Below, in pieces: positions 61,194-64,000 of a stretch of 64,000 bases of DNA (positions within the stretch are counted from its first letter, which is position 1; each line of letters begins with the position of its first letter). The notes beneath the pieces were generated by a model. The model was given only the letters and a program-made list of their open reading frames with translations. It had not been told where the DNA came from and did no database searches. The position numbers and the translations under genes are program-made. This DNA comes from DALYDD01 sp031973395 (GTDB lineage: Bacteria; Patescibacteriota; Minisyncoccia; Phycocordibacterales; CAIZLB01), in the NCBI GenBank assembly GCA_031973395.1, contig DALYDD010000004.1, positions 1 to 64,000 on the forward strand, written 5' to 3'.

Positions 61194-61835
61194 ATGATTA
61201 TCACATACCTCGGACATGAATTTTTCAAAGTACAATTAGGAGACTTAACCGTTGCCTTTAACCCGCCGGCAAAAGACTCTTCTTATAAATCAAGTAAATT
61301 CGGGGCGGATGTTGTTCTCGAAACTCTTGCACATGAAGATATGTCGGGTGGTGCAGATCTCGCATATGGAGATCGAGCTCCATTTGTCATTTCTGGTCCT
61401 GGTGAATACGAAACAAATGGCATTTTTATAAAAGGCGTTGCAGGTTCTTCTCGATATGATGTGGATGATAAAGAAGATGCGCTCATCAATACGATTTATT
61501 CTCTGACAGTTGATAATATTTCTATGCTTTTCCTCGGAGCCCAGAGCACAGAATTGCCAGCACAACTATCCGAGATTGTAGATTCTGTAGACGTCTTGTT
61601 TTTGCCAATCGGAGGGGACGGTGTTTTTTCTCCAAAAGAAGCTTATAAAATAGCTATGAATCTGGAACCGAAAGTTATTATTCCTATGCATTTTTCTTCT
61701 GCAAAAGACGAGGCCGTCAAGCAATTTATAAAGGAAGCTGGTGGTGAAGTGACAACAGTTGATAAGTTAACTATCAAAAGAAAAGATATTGAGGGCAAAG
61801 AGGGTGAGGTGATTGTTTTGGAACCACAGGCTTAG
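61194..61835 (+). CDS. MBL-fold metal-dependent hydrolase-like protein
   Basis: 213 residues. Beta-lactamase-fold pattern of the UlaG/YycJ-like branch: TYLGHEFFKVQ, ISGPGEYE, LFLGAQSTELP, VDVLFLPIGGDGVFSPKEAYKIAMNLEPKVIIPMHF. The first metal-binding motif HxHxDH is not present in normal form (LAHEDMSGG), so catalytic status is open. Intact otherwise. Confidence 0.8.
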   Translation: MIITYLGHEFFKVQLGDLTVAFNPPAKDSSYKSSKFGADVVLETLAHEDMSGGADLAYGDRAPFVISGPGEYETNGIFIKGVAGSSRYDVDDKEDALINTIYSLTVDNISMLFLGAQSTELPAQLSEIVDSVDVLFLPIGGDGVFSPKEAYKIAMNLEPKVIIPMHFSSAKDEAVKQFIKEAGGEVTTVDKLTIKRKDIEGKEGEVIVLEPQA

Positions 61836-61874
61836 GGTGAGTGCTGTGAGATTTCAAACATACCCTTAATTTAT

Positions 61875-61883
61875 TGCTATAAT
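61875..61883 (+). promoter_or_regulatory. Extended -10 promoter
   Basis: TGC-TATAAT, 10 bp before the ATG at 61894; the leader would be only a few nucleotides, so the mRNA may be almost leaderless. Confidence 0.6.
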
Positions 61884-61893
61884 ATAAAAGCAT

Positions 61894-62286
61894 ATGGCAA
61901 AAGGTTTTCTCGAATCTCTTAAACAAAAACCGCCTGCGGTCAAAAAAACCATTGCTCTACTCACGAGTGCTGTAATTGCTTTTATTATCCTCGTCATCGC
62001 CCTCGTCTTAACTTTCACTGGTGCAAATAATAAAAAACCTAGCCAAAAAGGGGCTATCGATATCAAAAGAGAAAATGCTATCAATCAAATCAAGAAAGAT
62101 TTGGGTCGAATAAAAGATCAGGTTTCTGCTGGTGCCACAGATGTCAAAGATTCATTTGGAAATGTCTTTGCCTCCTCTACTGGAAGCTCTACCGCCACGA
62201 GTACGTTACCGACAACCACTTCGACTGCGACATCTACGGCTTCGAGTAGCTCGAGAAGCAATGGCCAAAATAGACCACAAAATTAG
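61894..62286 (+). CDS. Small one-TM protein with Ser/Thr-rich tail
   Basis: 130 residues: basic N-terminus, TM about 26-49 (IALLTSAVIAFIILVIALVLTF), a helical segment, and a 40-residue Ser/Thr/Ala-rich C-terminus. The composition resembles an extracytoplasmic linker. No family recognised. Confidence 0.6.
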   Translation: MAKGFLESLKQKPPAVKKTIALLTSAVIAFIILVIALVLTFTGANNKKPSQKGAIDIKRENAINQIKKDLGRIKDQVSAGATDVKDSFGNVFASSTGSSTATSTLPTTTSTATSTASSSSRSNGQNRPQN

Positions 62287-62317
62287 GTTTCAAAGACTAG
62301 ATACTGACGTTTATGTT

Positions 62318-62326
62318 TGATATAAT
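62318..62326 (+). promoter_or_regulatory. Extended -10 promoter of gyrA
   Basis: TGA-TATAAT, with the gyrA start 48 bp further on. Confidence 0.6.
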
Positions 62327-62373
62327 GGTCCTCACTTAACCCACTTAAAAACCCCTAAAAACCTCGCAATCTC

Positions 62374-64000
62374 ATGGCAAAAAAGAAAGATAAAGAAGAG
62401 TCAGCATCAAGAGAGGTGGAAATCTCGAGTGAATCAACAGGGTCAGACAAGATGACTTCTCGAAGTTTGGTTACTGAAATGCGCGAATCGTTTATCGACT
62501 ATGCCATGTCTGTGATTACTGATCGTGCACTTCCGGATATTCGCGACGGTTTGAAGCCGGTGCACCGACGTGTACTTTTCGCCATGAATCAAAAACGCCT
62601 GACTTATTCTGCAAAATTTGTAAAATGCGCGACAGTAGTTGGAGAAGTGATGGGTAATTATCACCCCCACGGCGATGCCGCCATTTATCAATCTCTCGTA
62701 GGTTTGGCGCAAGACTTCTCGACTCGATATCCACTCGTCCTTGGTCAAGGTAACTTCGGTAACGTCGATGGTGATCCAGCCGCTGCCATGCGATATACCG
62801 AATGTAAGATGACGCGCATGGCTTCAGAAATGCTTCGCGATATAGAAAAGCAGACTGTTGATATGCGACCGAACTATGATGGTACTCGTAGCGAGCCATC
62901 GGTTTTACCGACAGCTGTCCCAAATATTTTATTGAATGGGGGTCTTGGAATTGCGGTAGGTATGGCCACGAATATCCCTCCACATAACTTGGGAGAAATT
63001 ATTGATGCCACTACGCATTTGATTGATAATGAAGATGCGACAACTGCAGACTTGCTCGAATTTGTAAAAGGCCCGGATTTTCCAACAGGGGGGATCGCAT
63101 ATGGATCTGCGGATATGGCCCATGCTTTCACGCATGGTCGTGGAGGTGTGGTAGTACGAGGTGAGGCTGAAATTGTAGAAGAAAAAGCCGGCCAGTCAAA
63201 AATCATTATCACTTCGATTCCATATCGCGTAAATAAATCAACACTTATCGAAACTATTGCTGATCTGGTTCGCGAAAAGAAACTCGAAGGCATCAAAGAT
63301 TTGCGTGATGAATCAACTAGAGATATTCGAGTAGTAATCGAACTCAAGACAGGTGCATACCCTCAGAATGTTTTGAACTATTTGTATAAGCATACTCAAC
63401 TCGAATCTACATTTAATTACAATATGGTTGCTTTGGTCGACGGAACACCGATGACGGTTTCTCTCAAGACTGTTCTCGAAGAATTCATCAAGCACCGAAA
63501 AGAGGTTATTCGCCGAAGAACTGAATTTGATCTCGCAAAGGCAAAAGATCGTGAGCATATCTTGCTTGGTCTCAAGAAGGCCCTCGATCATATCGACGCC
63601 ATCATTAAATGTATCAAGGCCTCAAAGGATACACCGACTGCTCATGCCAATTTGATGAAAGAATTCAAGTTCTCCGATCGACAAGCGACTGCGATTTTGG
63701 AAATGAAACTCCAGAAGCTCGCTGGTCTCGAACGAAAGAAAATCGAAGAAGAATTGAAGGCTGTTCAGGCTTTCATCAAAGAATGTGAAGAAATCTTGAA
63801 AAGCGCTAAGCGTGTACTCGGTATCATCAAAGATGAGCTCGGTGAAATCAAAACAAAGTATGCAGACCCTCGCCGAACTCGTATCGTCAAACATGGCGCC
63901 AAGAGTTTTTCAATCGAAGACATTGTACCTGACGAGGAATCAGTTCTGGTTCTGACTTCTGGTGGCTATATCAAACGAACTGATCCAGATGAGTACCGCA
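62374..64000 (+). CDS. gyrA: DNA gyrase subunit A (5' part; runs off the window)
   Basis: At least 542 residues; the gene continues past the end. Start MAKKKDKEE with a charged ~30-residue leader, then the gyrase/topo IV breakage-reunion domain: YAMSVITDRALPDIRDGLKPVHRR, catalytic Tyr in AAAMRYTECKM, and the coiled-coil (KKALDHIDAIIKCIK). QRDR reads HPHGDAAIYQSLVGLAQDF, with Ala and Gln at the positions of E. coli Ser83 and Asp87. GyrA family is favoured over ParC by sequence, but both are possible without the C-terminal domain. Confidence 0.93.
   Translation, partial: MAKKKDKEESASREVEISSESTGSDKMTSRSLVTEMRESFIDYAMSVITDRALPDIRDGLKPVHRRVLFAMNQKRLTYSAKFVKCATVVGEVMGNYHPHGDAAIYQSLVGLAQDFSTRYPLVLGQGNFGNVDGDPAAAMRYTECKMTRMASEMLRDIEKQTVDMRPNYDGTRSEPSVLPTAVPNILLNGGLGIAVGMATNIPPHNLGEIIDATTHLIDNEDATTADLLEFVKGPDFPTGGIAYGSADMAHAFTHGRGGVVVRGEAEIVEEKAGQSKIIITSIPYRVNKSTLIETIADLVREKKLEGIKDLRDESTRDIRVVIELKTGAYPQNVLNYLYKHTQLESTFNYNMVALVDGTPMTVSLKTVLEEFIKHRKEVIRRRTEFDLAKAKDREHILLGLKKALDHIDAIIKCIKASKDTPTAHANLMKEFKFSDRQATAILEMKLQKLAGLERKKIEEELKAVQAFIKECEEILKSAKRVLGIIKDELGEIKTKYADPRRTRIVKHGAKSFSIEDIVPDEESVLVLTSGGYIKRTDPDEYR

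Overview
The window looks like a piece of a Candidate Phyla Radiation (Patescibacteria), most likely parcubacterial, genome assembly with two scaffold gaps (369-446 and 61014-61113). The reasons are indirect: AT-rich housekeeping genes with mostly no Shine-Dalgarno sequence, very large surface proteins made of FN3/LamG/DUF2341-type modules, small one-TM proteins, lone biosynthetic genes (purD without a purine operon), and a DsbA/DsbB pair. No rRNA or CRISPR array was seen.

Layout. 1-3.5 kb: flavodoxin-fold oxidoreductase, DUF192 protein, RNase P RNA (minus strand, own promoter and terminator) between two GC-rich single genes. 3.7-7.2 kb: murJ, mscL, DsbA/DsbB. 7.2-10.9 kb: an apparent metal-homeostasis cluster (Fur/Zur-type regulator with a palindromic operator, nicotianamine-synthase-like enzyme, GNAT, YibE/F, ZIP transporter), then glutaredoxin and FKBP. 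11.9-13.5 kb: tRNA-Arg and purD. 13.5-19.2 kb: a GC-rich secreted protein, a methyltransferase and a large surface protein. 19.3-25.8 kb: tRNA-Phe, Hsp20, PrsW-type protease, valS, secreted/HupE cluster. 25.8-37.4 kb: MFS remnant, a ~2600-residue surface protein with a metallophosphatase head, tsaD, a second anchored metallophosphoesterase. 37.77-47.43 kb: a ~9.7 kb integrated element bounded by an 8-bp repeat at tRNA-Glu, with a large serine recombinase, a replication-type ATPase, DUF5659, an AbiJ-like gene, and a type I IDI plus divergent prenyl-synthase pair. 47.5-64 kb: NlpC/P60 protein, tRNA-Val, trxB, ftsZ, ftsA, ybeY, rpsU, a HisRS-like protein, lepB, pth, ECF-like sigma factor, a GC-rich orphan, rpsA, an MBL-fold protein and the 5' part of gyrA.

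The most striking structure is not a protein gene. Three tRNA genes (Arg, Phe, Glu) are, or before island insertion were, followed by the same ~200-bp composite element: a long hairpin whose stem starts in the tRNA 3' end, then an inverted copy of the tRNA 3' half split by a conserved hairpin (GCCAA-CTGC-TTGGC), then a structured segment ending in a conserved GGTCC/GGACC hairpin, and in two cases a second direct copy of the tRNA 3' half. The inverted copy matches its own tRNA each time. A second family, a 42-nt conserved core inside long terminator-like stems, occurs three times. Both deserve a genome-wide search.

A third theme is a set of GC-rich single genes (1356, 2350, 13584, 58429), each ending in a perfect GC-rich terminator and three of the four with a recognisable sigma70-type promoter, unlike the AT-rich host genes around them.
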